Shown here: piece by piece, positions 1-11,508 of the stretch | Layout of the letters: each line of letters opens with the position of its first letter | Numbering within the stretch: the first letter of the stretch is position 1 | Origin: Pestalotiopsis fici W106-1 | Lineage: Eukaryota; Ascomycota; Sordariomycetes; Amphisphaeriales; Sporocadaceae | NCBI RefSeq assembly: GCF_000516985.1 | Contig: NW_006917093.1 | Span: forward strand, 5,117,013-5,181,012 | Length of the DNA stretch: 64,000 nt | Reading direction: 5' to 3' | Position numbers and translations under genes: made by a program | The notes under the pieces: generated by a model | What the model was told of the DNA's origin: nothing | Databases searched by the model: none | Seen by the model: the letters and a program-made list of their open reading frames with translations, nothing else

Positions 1-617
1 ATGATTTGCCACAAAACAACGCTGTTCGACCTCAACGTCGAAGCTGTCAACAATGCCGCAAAGACGAGGCGCTTTCTGGGCGAAGATTATAAGTTAGAAC
101 CAGGTGCACCAAAACGCTATCGGGATCGGCATTTATGCACCAATCTTTTAGCGAATGAACAACATCAATACAAAGCACTTCGAATACCTACACACCTTAA
201 TGTACTCACCCACTTAGACTGCGAATATGTACATTTGAGATGCAGACACCTGATGAGTATTACTATGTACAGGCAGTGCATGCTTGTAGTATCAGTCAAC
301 TCGGCCTCAAGCCACGCTACGAATTCCATATCTTCAATCGCATCAGTTGTTCACTAAGCGAAAAGCTGGTGGTATTTTACCCATGTCGAATATCCACTGC
401 TTTCAGAGGAAAACAGGTAGGCGGGAAATTGGTTACATGAGTTGGTCACAGTAACAGAGCTTGGTCACATTTAGGAGGGGCACGGGCGGCGATAAGATAA
501 GCCCCGTTACCCGAAAACTTTCGGTAACTTTTTTTTCGACAAGCTCGCGACAGCACCGGATCAGAACAGGACGAACACACCGAAATCGTGCCTCTTTATT
601 CAAGCCGCCTCCCGAGT
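1..617. other. left-edge region, possibly the edge of another gene, plus utp21 leader
   Basis: Nothing here can be called firmly. The first ~130 bases read as plausible coding sequence on both strands. On the plus strand an open frame runs from the window edge with many C/G third positions. On the minus strand 75..1 reads in frame behind an acceptor-like site (branch-like CTAAC about 20 nt before CAG at 76-78), with a possible GTGAGT donor near 216. The two cannot both be right, and either would be a fragment of a gene lying mainly to the left. From about 400 to 617 is the probable promoter and 5' leader of utp21. Confidence 0.25.
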
Positions 618-3600
618 ATGCCGCACTCCGAGCAAGACGGCCCTCTGGCCAAGCGCCAGAAGCTCGCTGTGTCTCAGAAGCCCTCGGCTCAGAAGCAACA
701 GTCGAGGATATTCGCCCCGTACCGGGTATGTTCAATCTCGCAGAGCATGCGCCAGGAAGAGTGTTGAAGCCCATGCTGATTTCTTGTGCTTAGACGATAG
801 GACTTGTCTCGCCAACGAATGTTCCCTTCACAACTGTTCCTTTGGGAAAGACAACCTTTCAATTGACAACGTCGGTCGGCCGCTCTCTGCAGACCTACGA
901 CTTGCGACGCGGTCTCAACCTGGTCTTTATCACCAGGCCACAAACGCCATTTGACATTACCGCCACACACGCTTGGAGGCAGAAGGTCTTTGCTGCTTTC
1001 GGAGATGCGCGCAATGGAGAAACACAGGGCCTTTGGGTTCTGCAGAGAGGTAAAAAAATTGCTGAATTAGAGCTTCCGCTGGATCTCGAAGAGCCCGTCA
1101 AGCAGATCTTGGTGTCCGGCTCTTGGATCATTGCGGCTTGTCTGACCAGAATCGAGGTGTGGAAGACGGAAACACTTGAGCACTACACAACGCTGTTCAC
1201 CATGGCCGCAAAAAAGGGCGACAATGAGATCAGCGGTGGCATCTGCACCATGCCAACCTATCTCAACAAAATCTTTGTCGGTCGACGGGACGGATGGGTG
1301 GAAATCTGGAACGTTTCGACAGGCAAGCTCATTTACACCATTGTCCCGCCATCTGCAGATTGCGGCGCTGTCACTTGCTTACAACCTTCGCCGGTTCTTT
1401 CCCTCATGGGTATCGCATACTCAAGTGGCCCACTCATCGTCCATAACATCTTGACAGACAAGACAGTCCTTCGAGTCAACGCAGGCACAGAAGACGCGCC
1501 CGTGACAGCCATCACTTTCCGAACCGATGGTCAGGGTGCAGGACAGGATGGACGAAAGGATGGAGTTATGGCTACCGCAACGTCAGCAAGCGGCGATGTC
1601 ACTTTCTGGGATCTCAACAAGGGAGGTCGAGTTATGGGTGTCCTTCGAAGTGCGCACAACCCGCCTTCTCGAGATGGACCCGCCGTGCGTGGGGGAGTGA
1701 GCAAGATCGAGTTCCTTGCAGGACAGCCCGTCATTGTCACCAGCGGCCGAGACAACTCCCTCAAGACCTGGATCTTTGACGAGACTCCCTTTTCACCGAT
1801 CCCGCGCATTCTTCACTCCAGAAGTGGGCATGCCGCCCCAGTAACTTCTTTGCAATTCCTGCCGTCCGACTTTGATGGCGCGGATGCTGGGAATAAATGG
1901 CTGCTCAGCGCTGGTCAAGACAGGAGTTTGTGGGGCTGGAGTCTTCGCAGAGACGGGCAGAGCACAGAGCTCAGCCAGGGCGCTATTCGCAAGAAGGCCA
2001 AGAAGTTTGGTCTCCTGGCTGGAGACGTTCTCAAGAATGGACCTACAACAACGCTTGATGATCTCAAGGCACCAGAGATTACCTGCATTGCCTGCTCCCT
2101 CAACCGAGACGGTGGCATGGGTGCCATGCCTGGAAAGCAAGCCATGTGGCAAAAGTCGCAAGATCGCAAGAGCAAGCCCTCGGATGCGGAGCTTAGTGGC
2201 ATGACTGGATGGGAAAGCGTCGTGACGGCTCACAAGAATGACTCTTATGCTCGCACTTGGTTCTGGGGCCGGAAAAGAGCAGGTCGGTGGGCTTTCCCGA
2301 CTGGTGATCGGACAGACGTGTCGACTGTAGCCATTAGTCCGTGCGGCACTTTTGCCGTCATTGGATCCATTGGCGGTACCATCGACATGTACAATCTGCA
2401 GTCAGGAGTGCATCGCCAGAGATATCCTTCGACCTTGACACCGGCTCAAGCGAGACAGGCCAAGATGCAGCAGCTCAGACAAGCTGATAGTATTATGCAG
2501 CTCGATGCAAGGTCGACGACTGGCTTTGCTGCCGGTGTTGGCAAACATACGAAAGCAGTTACTGGCATCATCGTTGATTCCATGAACAACTATATTATTA
2601 GCTGTTCTCTTGACGGGAAGATCAAGTTTTGGGAGTTCTTGACTGGAAGGTTGAAGCATGAAATTAGCTGGGCACCCATGACAGCAATCACTGGATGCCG
2701 ATACCACGCAGCAAATGATCTGATTGCATTCTCGTGCGACGACCAGTCGATAAGAGTGGTAGACATTGAAACGAAGCAGACGATTCGAGAGTTCTGGGGT
2801 TGCCAAGGCAAGATCAACGACTTCACATTCTCTAATGATGGACGCTGGATTGTGGCGGCTTCGCAAGATTCCATTATCCGTGTATGGGACCTGCCGACGA
2901 GCCATCTGATTGATGCTATCCGTTTGGAACAGCCATGCACTGCTCTGGCCTTCTCTCTGACTGGTGAATATCTGGCTGCTGCGGCTGAAGGCCAACTCGG
3001 GGTCAATGTGTGGACTAACAAGACATTGTTCACGCACGTCCCCACTAGACAGATTTCCGAAAAGGAGATTGGTCAGGTTGATGGACCGACAACGTCTGGA
3101 GAAGGCGGCCAAGGATTGATTGATGCCGCATTCGAAGAAGCGGCGCCGGCAGACGAAGACACTGTTGCTGCACCATCTCTCGATCAGCTGAGCGCCGAAA
3201 TGATGACTCTCAGTCTTGTACCACGAAGCAGATGGCAGACGCTCTTGCATCTCGATCTCATCAAGAAGAGAAACAAGCCTCAGGAAGCACCTAAGCAACC
3301 CGAGAAGGCACCATTCTTCCTGCCTTCCACCACCAACTCATCTGTGCCCCAGGCCGGTGCTATTGCAGAGGCCGGTGATGCTGCCACAAGTCAATCAAGG
3401 ATAACAAAGTTTGACCGATCCTCTCGCAGTGAAGAAGCTTTCACAAGTAAGCTGAGGAATGGTGCAGAGAGCGGAAATTGTAAGTCAAGAATCATAGATA
3501 AATTCGACGCCGTGGCTGGAACCTTACTGACCCGACCTCTAGACGATGATTTCATTGAGCATCTCAAGTCCCTTTCGCCTTCCAGTGCTGATCTCGAGCT

Positions 3601-3883
3601 TCGATCTCTATCCGCGAGTGAAGTTGACGAAGACTCAAACGAGCTGCTTCAGTTCATTCGAGCCTTGACCAGCCGGCTCCAGTCCCGCAAAGACTACGAG
3701 CTGACGCAAGCGTGGATGACGGTGTTCTTGCGATTGCATTTTGACATGATTATGGAGAGCGATACCCTGATGGCGGCTTTGCAAGACTGGAAGAGGCACC
3801 AGGCCGAAGAGTGCGAGAGGCTCAACAACCTCGTGGGTTACTGTAGTGGTGTTGTCAGCTTTTTGAGAAGCCCGCGCACTTGA
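618..3883 (+). CDS. utp21: Utp21/WDR36, U3 snoRNP (SSU processome) WD40 protein
   Basis: Nucleolar beta-propeller protein of the small-subunit processome (UTP-B subcomplex), needed for 18S pre-rRNA processing. Exons: 618-725, 794-3479, 3543-3883; 1044 residues, the usual fungal length. The first exon encodes a basic head (MPHSEQDGPLAKRQ) ending in IFAPYR; exon 2 opens with TIGLVSPTNVPF, a start typical of Utp21. Many WD repeats follow (for example SQDSIIRVWDL, DGKIKFWEFLTG), then the Utp21 C-terminal domain (DFIEHLKSLSPSSADLELRSL region). The ATG at 618 was chosen because it splices in phase to the conserved N-terminus. The last intron (63 nt, GTAAGT donor) is an exact multiple of three and contains no stop, so an unspliced reading stays open; splicing restores the expected join before DDFIEHLK. 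An AATAAA lies at 3997-4002. Identity is secure; exact ends are inferred. Confidence 0.93.
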
Positions 3884-4723
3884 TCAATACACCTTTGATT
3901 TGCGGTTTATACATGAAGTGCATCTTGTGAAATGAGAAGAGGGCGACTTGCTGGGTGAATTTACAGCCTCTTATGCTTTTTCCCAAATACCAATTCAATA
4001 AAGTACAAGATGCAGTTCCTTTTCGTGCCACTGGCTGAAATCCCCATACTTGGAATCATTGCACATTGCTTATCAGAGAGTGATTAAGCAAAATGTAAGT
4101 GTAACCTAATTTGCGGAGTACGGATTGGAGAGTATTTGGTTGGTAAAGCTCTCAGCAAACTCGACATGCCGGATGCTAAATCGTACTACAGAATTCCCGG
4201 TTATACTCATAGACTTTGCCTAGACACTTGGAGATGGATCATTGGCTAGGTATGCCTCTCCCATTTGATATGCTGAATCTGACCATGTTGTTTCTTTCTT
4301 TCTCTTTAAATTTTCCGTCTCTTCTTCCATTTCTCTTGGGCGACATCCGGTCTGCTAGTCGGCTCGACTATCCGAAAATAGGTGATTCCGCATCCGGGAT
4401 GGAGAAGGATTGCGCAAGCCACTTCCCCCGTGGCGGTCCCACTCTCACTACCATACGGTATCTATTTTCTTTCCCCCGATGATCGGGTTTCGGTTAATCC
4501 TACCTACATTCAGGGTAAGTTTGCTGGGCTCTTCCGAGTGGACGATAGGTAATCAACCGCCCATTCAACTTTTCTCACACTCTTGAATCTATCTTGACCT
4601 TTTTTTCAATGAAACAATTGTAGCTTCAGTCCATCGCCTCTGTCGGGAACTCATTTTTTTTTCCCCAGCACTGACTGAGCAGGGGTGCATCTTTTGGGAA
4701 AGAACGGCGTTAAAAAAAAAAAG
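3884..4723. other. intergenic, utp21 3' end and MFS promoter
   Basis: Holds the utp21 3' UTR and the upstream region of the transporter. The last 150 bases are rich in T and A runs, including a poly(A) tract directly before the transporter start codon. The short open frames here show no recognisable protein. Confidence 0.5.
3997..4002 (+). promoter_or_regulatory. AATAAA polyadenylation-like signal after utp21
   Basis: A perfect AATAAA hexamer 114 nt past the utp21 stop codon. Fungal poly(A) signals are degenerate, so this is suggestive only. Confidence 0.35.
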
Positions 4724-7075
4724 ATGGCGGACGTGAAGGGTCAGGAGCAGGCCGCGCCAGCGGAGCACACAACACGACTCTCCGGTTCGGCAGCATCTCC
4801 GACAGGCGGCGGCGGCATCGAGGTGCGCGAGGACGTTGAGCAGCAGGGCAGTCCGCTGCAGCGTATCAAGACATCCTTTGGTGAGCGCCCGGCATGTTTC
4901 AAGAATACATTCCAAGAGGTACGTGTGTATAATTTCATGAAGAAGGGAAAAGAAGCAAGTTCCATACTCGCCCTTTTGTGTTTCCCTTTGCGGATATGAA
5001 CCTGTCTCCCCACAACGCATAATACACTTTATGGGTCAAGCACAACAAGAGAAAAAACTGACTCGACGGCGCCACTTCTCAAGGTATCCTTTGTCTTCCA
5101 GGCCACCGTGGCCACGGCCACGACGTCGTTCCTCACGGGCGTGGGCATGATCGTGACGGCCAGCATCGGGCGCGACCTGGGCATGACCCAGGGGGAGATT
5201 TCTTGGATCACGGCCTCGACGTCGCTCGTCGCCGGCGCCTTTCAGCTCGCCCTGGGCCAGCTCGCCGATCTCCTCGGCCGCAAGGCCATGTTTGTCATTG
5301 GCATGGGCTCGTTTAGCGCGTTTGTTTTGTTGTTGGCCTTTGCCCAGAATCCTTTTTGGATGGTCATATTGTAAGATGCTAAAGAGAAAAACCGTGACAC
5401 GGACCTGTATACCGCAGGGCAATCCCAATATTCTTCCATACTACGATGGAAATCAGAGATGAAGAAGCTAACATGGTCTTTATTGATTAGGTGCGGCGTT
5501 CTAGTGAGTAAACTCAGACGGCTGATTTCATTTCAATAAGTACCTGTACTTTTACTTTGGGCCGAACTCTCCACTTGAATATAAGCGCCTCTCACGGAAC
5601 CTTTCTATTTCTGTCGTTTTGCATAAGGATATAGAAATTCTAACATGTCGACTTTTACTTAGGGGCTTCCATCAGCCATGGTTGTACCTCCAGCCATTGG
5701 AATTCTTGGAGCGGCTTATGGTAAGATCATTATATTTTCCCCCTTCACTTCATGGATATTTTCCATGATCCAGTACTAATTTGACGTACAGTAAGTGACT
5801 TTAAATGACCCGGGACCTGCTTGCTTTCGGCATCGTGTACCGGAATCGAGTCTCCTCAATCAGCCCTGTTTGAGAGAATATATGAAACCGAGATTTCTGC
5901 ACAAGAGAACAAGGTACTGATTTCATCGTCATGGTTCACAGGCAGCACCATCGAAAAGAAAAAATCTCGCCTTCTCAGCCTTTAGCGCCGGCAACCCGCT
6001 TGGTTTCGTCTTTGGCATGATTGTGTGCGGCATTGCGTCGTCCGTCTCGACCTGGCGAGCCGCCTACATCTTTCTATGCATACTCTGGGCCCTCTTCACC
6101 GCCCATGCCGTCTGGGCCGTCCCCAATGTAGAAAACTTTGACCGCGCGCCGCTCAGGGAGCGTCTCGGGGCCCTGCGGCGCTTCGACTATGTCGGCACCG
6201 TCCTCACCATCTTTGGTACCGGCATGTTCACGGCCGGGCTCACCCTGGGGCCCGACGACGGCTGGTCTCGGGCGCACGTGGTGGCGCTGCTCGTCGTCGG
6301 CGTCGTCCTCCTCGTCGTCTTTGTCTTTTGGGAGCGGGCCTACCCGACGCCGCTGATGCCGCCCGAGATTTGGCGGGACCGCAACTTTAGCCTCGTCATT
6401 GTGACCATTTTGTTGGGCATGATGGCTTTTACGGCGTCTGGCTTCTGGGTAGCCTACTACATGCAGAGCGTCCAGCAGCTGCCGACCATTATTGTCGCCG
6501 TGCACCTGCTGCCCATGGCCGTCGCGGGTCTCATCTGGAATGTCATCGCCGGGCATATTCTACACAAGGTCAACAACACCTTGATCATGATTGGCGGCTC
6601 GCTCTGCTTCTTGGCCGCAAGCTTGCTGCTGTCGTTTATGCGTCAGGACAGCAACTATTTTGCCTTTATCTTCCCTGCGCTCATTCTCAATGTTGCGGGT
6701 GCCGATTTCAACTTTAATGTGGCAAACATGTACGTCATGAGCAGTCTTCCACCTCACCAGCAATCCCTCGCCGGCGGTATCTTCAACGTTGTCATCAGAC
6801 TGTCCAGCACGGCCGTCATGGGCATCACAACTGCCGTGTTCAGTTCCGTCGAACTCACCCCTGCGGGCATGGCCGACCCGATGCTCAAATACACCAGAAC
6901 CTTTCAGGCATGTGTGGCTCTCGCAGGGGCGAGCGTCCTGTTTGCCCCGTTTATCAGACTGGGAACTCAAGGCAATGCTCCAAAGGGAGTGGTGGCAGGC
7001 TCGGAAAAATCCGAACTCGTGGCTGCTGACGACGTCCAAGGTGGGCCTCAGGAAAAGGAGAAGGCATTGAGATAA
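4724..7075 (+). CDS. MFS transporter, DHA2 family (ATR1/AMF1-like), 5 exons
   Basis: Plasma-membrane drug:proton antiporter-type carrier of the major facilitator superfamily. Exons: 4724-4918, 5084-5370, 5491-5503, 5663-5720, 5946-7075; 560 residues, all phases consistent. The N-terminal ~60 residues are soluble and low complexity; about 14 hydrophobic segments follow. The loop GQLADLLGRKAMF (about residues 123-135) is the MFS motif A; VVPPAIGILGAAY and FSAGNPLGFVFG match the antiporter region of DHA2 proteins. The tail is hydrophilic. Exon 3 is only 13 nt and supplies L-CGVL, which joins neighbouring segments seamlessly. The nearest named relatives I recognise are yeast Atr1/YMR279C (aminotriazole and boron efflux) and Amf1 (low-affinity ammonium), so the substrate is open. 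It is not in a visible biosynthetic cluster. Confidence 0.85.
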
Positions 7076-7752
7076 AATCATCTGACCATGAATCGACCTC
7101 GGCAAAGATGATTGGCAAGCCGGGGTTCACGGTGCCACTTGATTCAACCTGGGTTGGCAGAAAATCTTGAATATCTTTTTGTTAACAAAACGTCTCAATC
7201 AATGATCTGCACAATGCTGACACGGCACAAGTACCAAGTCTAATGAAAGGATTCAATATTCTAACTAGAATACCCCCCAAATCCTTGCAGATCTCGCGAG
7301 AGGATGAGATTTATGCATCGCCAAAAATGAAAACATGGCCCGTCAACGACAGCAAGCGACATGCGATATGAATGCCAATGATCTCAAAATATGCTATAAC
7401 CTTGATGCAAACGCCTGTAGGTGAGGTATGCCAAAAACGCCCTTGTCGTGCCACCAAAGAGAAAGAAAAATAGCACAAACGAAACTGAAATTAAAGAAAA
7501 ACAACCTTATCGTCATGAACGCCGTAATTGCCTGTCCTCGCTGTGCCTGATCTTGCGCATTTTGGCAAATGTATCAAGAATGGGTACCTTCCCATTCCAG
7601 CAGGAAGACGTCCTTTAAGATGAATACGCTCATGATGTAAAATTTCGAGGGGTCGAAGGGATGCCTGCTCCAGGCTCGTTCGCCTTTTGACCAGTGGGCC
7701 TGCTACCACTTGGCTGGTATGGAACCGATAATGTCTGTAGTCGAATACGGTA
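7076..7752. other. convergent intergenic region, MFS and Rab 3' ends
   Basis: Contains the 3' UTRs of two converging genes. AT-rich, with several AATAAA-like and AAAAAT stretches. No gene seen. Confidence 0.5.
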
Positions 7753-8775
7753 TTAGCAGCATTTGCTACTGTTCTTTCTCTGGACTTGTTGTACGCTCTG
7801 CTCGGTTCCATTGTGTGCTGGGTTCTCGACAGTAATAGCGGGCGAAAACCCCGGGGAGAAGAGCCAGCTTCTCCTGTCGCGGCCGACTCTAAAGCTTCCC
7901 CTCGGGTTGACGCCGTCAAAGTAGCCCGTGTCAAGGCTGCGGTCGAAAGGTGTGCCGGGTGATGCCACGGCAGCCAGCAATGCCTGCTCCATCTTGCGGT
8001 TCTGTTCAACCAGCTTCCTCGTAACGACCCGGAAGACCTCCTCGACACCTTCTCCGCTCTCGGCACTAATCTCGTGGCATGCGTCCCAGCCCACCTCTTG
8101 GCCCCAGAACCCGGAGCTCCGTTTACTACTCGGGCTGCGCGGCTCGCCTAGGATGCCACCCACACTGTTCATAAAGCCACCGCTGCCCATCTCGCTCTGC
8201 AAAGCGGGTGTCATCATGCCACCTGGAGTCGCGGTCGGGGGCGGGGTATTGCCCTGGCCCGGAGCCAGATTCTCGGCTACGTATGCTATGCAGCGCTCGA
8301 AGGGGACCTCGCGGCGGGTCGGATCGCGGGCGACGATGTCAGCCTTTGTGCCTACAACGTGCAAGATGATGTCGGATGGCAGGTTGCGCCTTAGCTCGGT
8401 GAGCCATACGCCCATCTCTGCGAATGACTGCGCATCCGTGATGCTATAGCAGAGGATGCATGCATTGGCGCCGCGATAGTAGAGTCGCGATATGGAGCGG
8501 AACCGTTCCTGGCCAGCTATAAATAAAGTTTGAGTTAGAATCAAGAAGAGAAATGCTTGGATTAGAAACAAGGTTCACGCACCAGTATCCCATATCTGCA
8601 GTCGCACAACGGTATCTGTATCACTATCCACCACGCGCTTTGTCATGAAACTGGCGCCGACTGTCGACGTTGTTTGCGAGGGGTTGAAAGCGCCTTTGCA
8701 ATAGCGCATGAGCAATGAGGTTTTACCGACGCCCTGCGAACCAAGGACGACGATCTTGGCTTCGAGGGAAGACAT
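7753..8775 (-). CDS. Rab-family small GTPase with ~55-residue insertion and CC tail
   Basis: Membrane-traffic GTPase. Exons (minus strand): 8775-8583 and 8516-7753; 318 residues, well above the usual ~200 for Rabs. G1 GSQGVGKT is at 12-19, G3 WDTAGQERF at 62-70 (the intron splits the Ala codon), G4 appears as GTKAD at 120-124 in place of NKxD, and G5 is ISAE at 214-217. Between them, about residues 148-203, lies a Pro/Gly/Ser-rich insertion that is not part of the GTPase fold. The protein ends SSKCC, a double-cysteine signal for geranylgeranylation by Rab GGTase. The start at 8775 (MSSLEAKIVVLG) was preferred over an upstream in-frame Met that would add a proline-rich leader. The fold points to the Rab5/21/22-like group, but I cannot assign a specific Rab. 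It converges with the transporter. Confidence 0.87.
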
Positions 8776-11508
8776 GATCTCGAGATGTGGACCGAGGATG
8801 TGGCTGTCGAGCGGAGTCGGAGGCCCGTGTAGATGACCAAGTGGAAATGACGTTGTGGACCACAGAGATAGATAGATAGCACGAACCGAGAACGAGGCAG
8901 CGAAAGAAGGCGAAGAAGAAGGCGGCGGCGGTGGCGGCGGCGGCGACAAACGCGCAGAGCAAAGAACAACTCAACTAGAAAGGAGAGGCGCCAGGGAAGT
9001 TGGCAAAGGGAAGAAAAATAATATTCGGCAAAGGAAGCAGAAGTTCAATGAGCGGCAACCGTCATGGCGGTCGGATCCTCTGGACTTTATTTTTTTAATT
9101 GTATTTTATTTGATTATTATTTCCCTGGTCGGAAGTAAGAAAAAAAAAAAGACGGCTGGCTGTGATGATGCTCTTGCTACTACGTACTAGGCGCGGCTGG
9201 CGGGTGGGCGAGCGTACTGGTAGTGTCAATGGTAGTGTAGGAATCGGCGTGGGGCCAATAGAGCAATCGCGATCTGAGATCTGTCAGATGCGCATGGGAT
9301 ATGCAGGCTCAAGCTGGCAACAGGAAAGGGAAGACGGGCAAGTATTTCGCCAGTCCATGGGTCAGTTATCAGGGATTCACCAACTAGTCACAAGACCCAA
9401 CAACCGGCTGGCTGCTGGGCGACTTTATAACGGCTGACATGACTTTTCTACATGGATGACGGCGGCAACTCATGTGGTGCAAATCGCTTAATGGTTACCA
9501 CACAGAAAAAGAGCAGAAAGAGAACCATTTGTCGACTGTGGATATAATGGTAGGACTTGTCGATACCTACCTACCTCCTTACCTCGACACCTTTTACAGC
9601 ATGTAGGTTGTGTAAGCACATGGGATTATGCTGGTGGGCAGGTGGGCAGTGTTTGAGTGAGATCATTCCATCTTTCATTTCTCTTTTGGTTACCCCATAT
9701 TCGTCGATGGGTCCCCCAGTCTAGCCTCCATGTACTGTGTAGTGGTGTACTTGCCTGGCTTCCTCCATGTACTATTCTGTCACGTCGAAGCGGCTTCCCA
9801 GCAAAAATGTTGATTTCTCGATACTAACCTGATAAGAATGACACATTCAGAGCGGCCACAAACACGCAGTGCATGGATCTCCTTTGGGCATTGCCAATCC
9901 CCATCATTTAGCCATTTATTTTCCGATCATCCAGAGGCTGAAACCATTGGCAGTAGTCACTAGTCTGTTAGTATAACACGATAGTACATTGCTGATGCCT
10001 CACCATTTTGGGGCGGACAAGGCAATGGTCAAGTTACTGAATGGCTCGATACATGAGTAGTAGATGATAGATCATGTAACACCCATCACTTGGAGGTATT
10101 TGCCAGACTGCCGTGGAACTTACATTCATGGCCAACGAGGCTATCCCAAAAAATCAGCTCGCAAGTCTTCTTTTCTGACATGCTTCACTTATTACTTGGG
10201 CGCGCATCACTATCAATGTGCTGATGGGTCCAAGTACTTACACATTAACGGAACAGCCCCATGTGCCAACCTTGGAAGCTAAGTATGTAACCCACATATT
10301 TGGTTCCAGTTGCGAAGCGTGAGCTCAAGGCTCGTCACGCAACTACATGAGAATATGACAGGCTAGTTCGCCAAAGGATTCAACACACTTTTAATACTCA
10401 TAACTCTGAATATCGCACCGAGAAGTAATTGATAAGATGAGCATACATATGACTCCAGAGCACTTTTACATATTACTCAGACAATAAATTTGAATTGCAT
10501 ATAGGAAAGTGCTCGCCCAAGGCCTCCGACGGAATATGATCACAACCACGAAAAATAAACCCGCTGCACGTACCTCTTATTTAGTGGGCGGTCCAAAGTC
10601 TCCGGGGTAACATTTGAGCCTAGCGAACGCTTAGATCCTTGCTTTTGATCATCACCCTTTCCTCTTTCCGAGCGGGACAAACAAAAAAACAGGCACCGGG
10701 CAGCAGACAGACAGCCTAGCCTAGCCTAGCGACTGGACCTTGGTTAGGTTAGACGACGTACATGGGCCAACCACCGACATGTGGGACCATCAGTAACAAT
10801 TAAAAGTGGATTGCCCTGCCCACTCCAATGGTGGTGTCGTTTGTCCATCCAGCGTCAGCACAGACAGAGCTTTTGGTTCCCGCGCGTGCACGACCGGCTG
10901 GTAGGTTGGTTGGCAAGTTGGTTGCTCGCTGGCTGAATTTCTGTGACGCAAGCGATTGAGAACCTTAAATTTTTCCTTTGCTCGACCTACAAATCATCAG
11001 ATTAGATTGTGCGTACTAATGGCCGGAGCACACTCAGCCCCGACTTCAAGGTGAGCTGCTCTGCTCTGCTCAGCGTTGCTCAGCTCAACACCCTCCAGCC
11101 ACCTAGAACCCCGACTGGTGAGCTCCAGAGGCCCAGAGTCCACTTCTTGACTGCGGCGAGCTTGGCAGGTACGCGCCCATTTACGACAAGAGAGGGATTG
11201 AGCGAGGGAGGGACCAAAGCTCCATCAGCATTCATTCAGGACCACCGGCGCTTCAATAAACGACAAAAGAAACCTTGATCTCCTGCCGAGACACCCAGTT
11301 CCTTTCCAACTTTGTCCCTGTCGCTGCTTTGCGCCAAAGACGATTCGCTTCACATCTACGTTCAAATTGCGACAGGAGACCAATCAGTGGGGGTCGCACA
11401 AAATGAGATGACTGCTACAAACAGCAGCAGCAGCAACAACAACACCCACGCATTCGTTTATTTCTACCAGCTAGAGAAAAGACTTTTCATATTAATTCTG
11501 GTCCAGCC
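8776..11508. other. 2.7 kb divergent intergenic region
   Basis: Lies between two divergent genes. Contains poly(A)/(T) tracts near 9090-9150, TACC-type short repeats near 9567-9590, a 12-bp direct repeat (CCTCCATGTACT at 9725 and 9762), three CCTAG repeats near 10713-10731 and a CAG/CAA-rich leader near 11426-11449. Several ORFs below 95 codons show no similarity I recognise. The right 500 bases are probably the 5' UTR of the next gene. Confidence 0.5.

Noticed and set aside
2402..3298. 298-codon open frame on the minus strand
   Set aside because: It is antisense to utp21 exon 2, whose WD40 product is clear; no independent protein signal.
6074..6556. 160-codon minus-strand frame in the MFS gene
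   Set aside because: Antisense shadow of exon 5; highly biased Asp/Gly/Arg composition.
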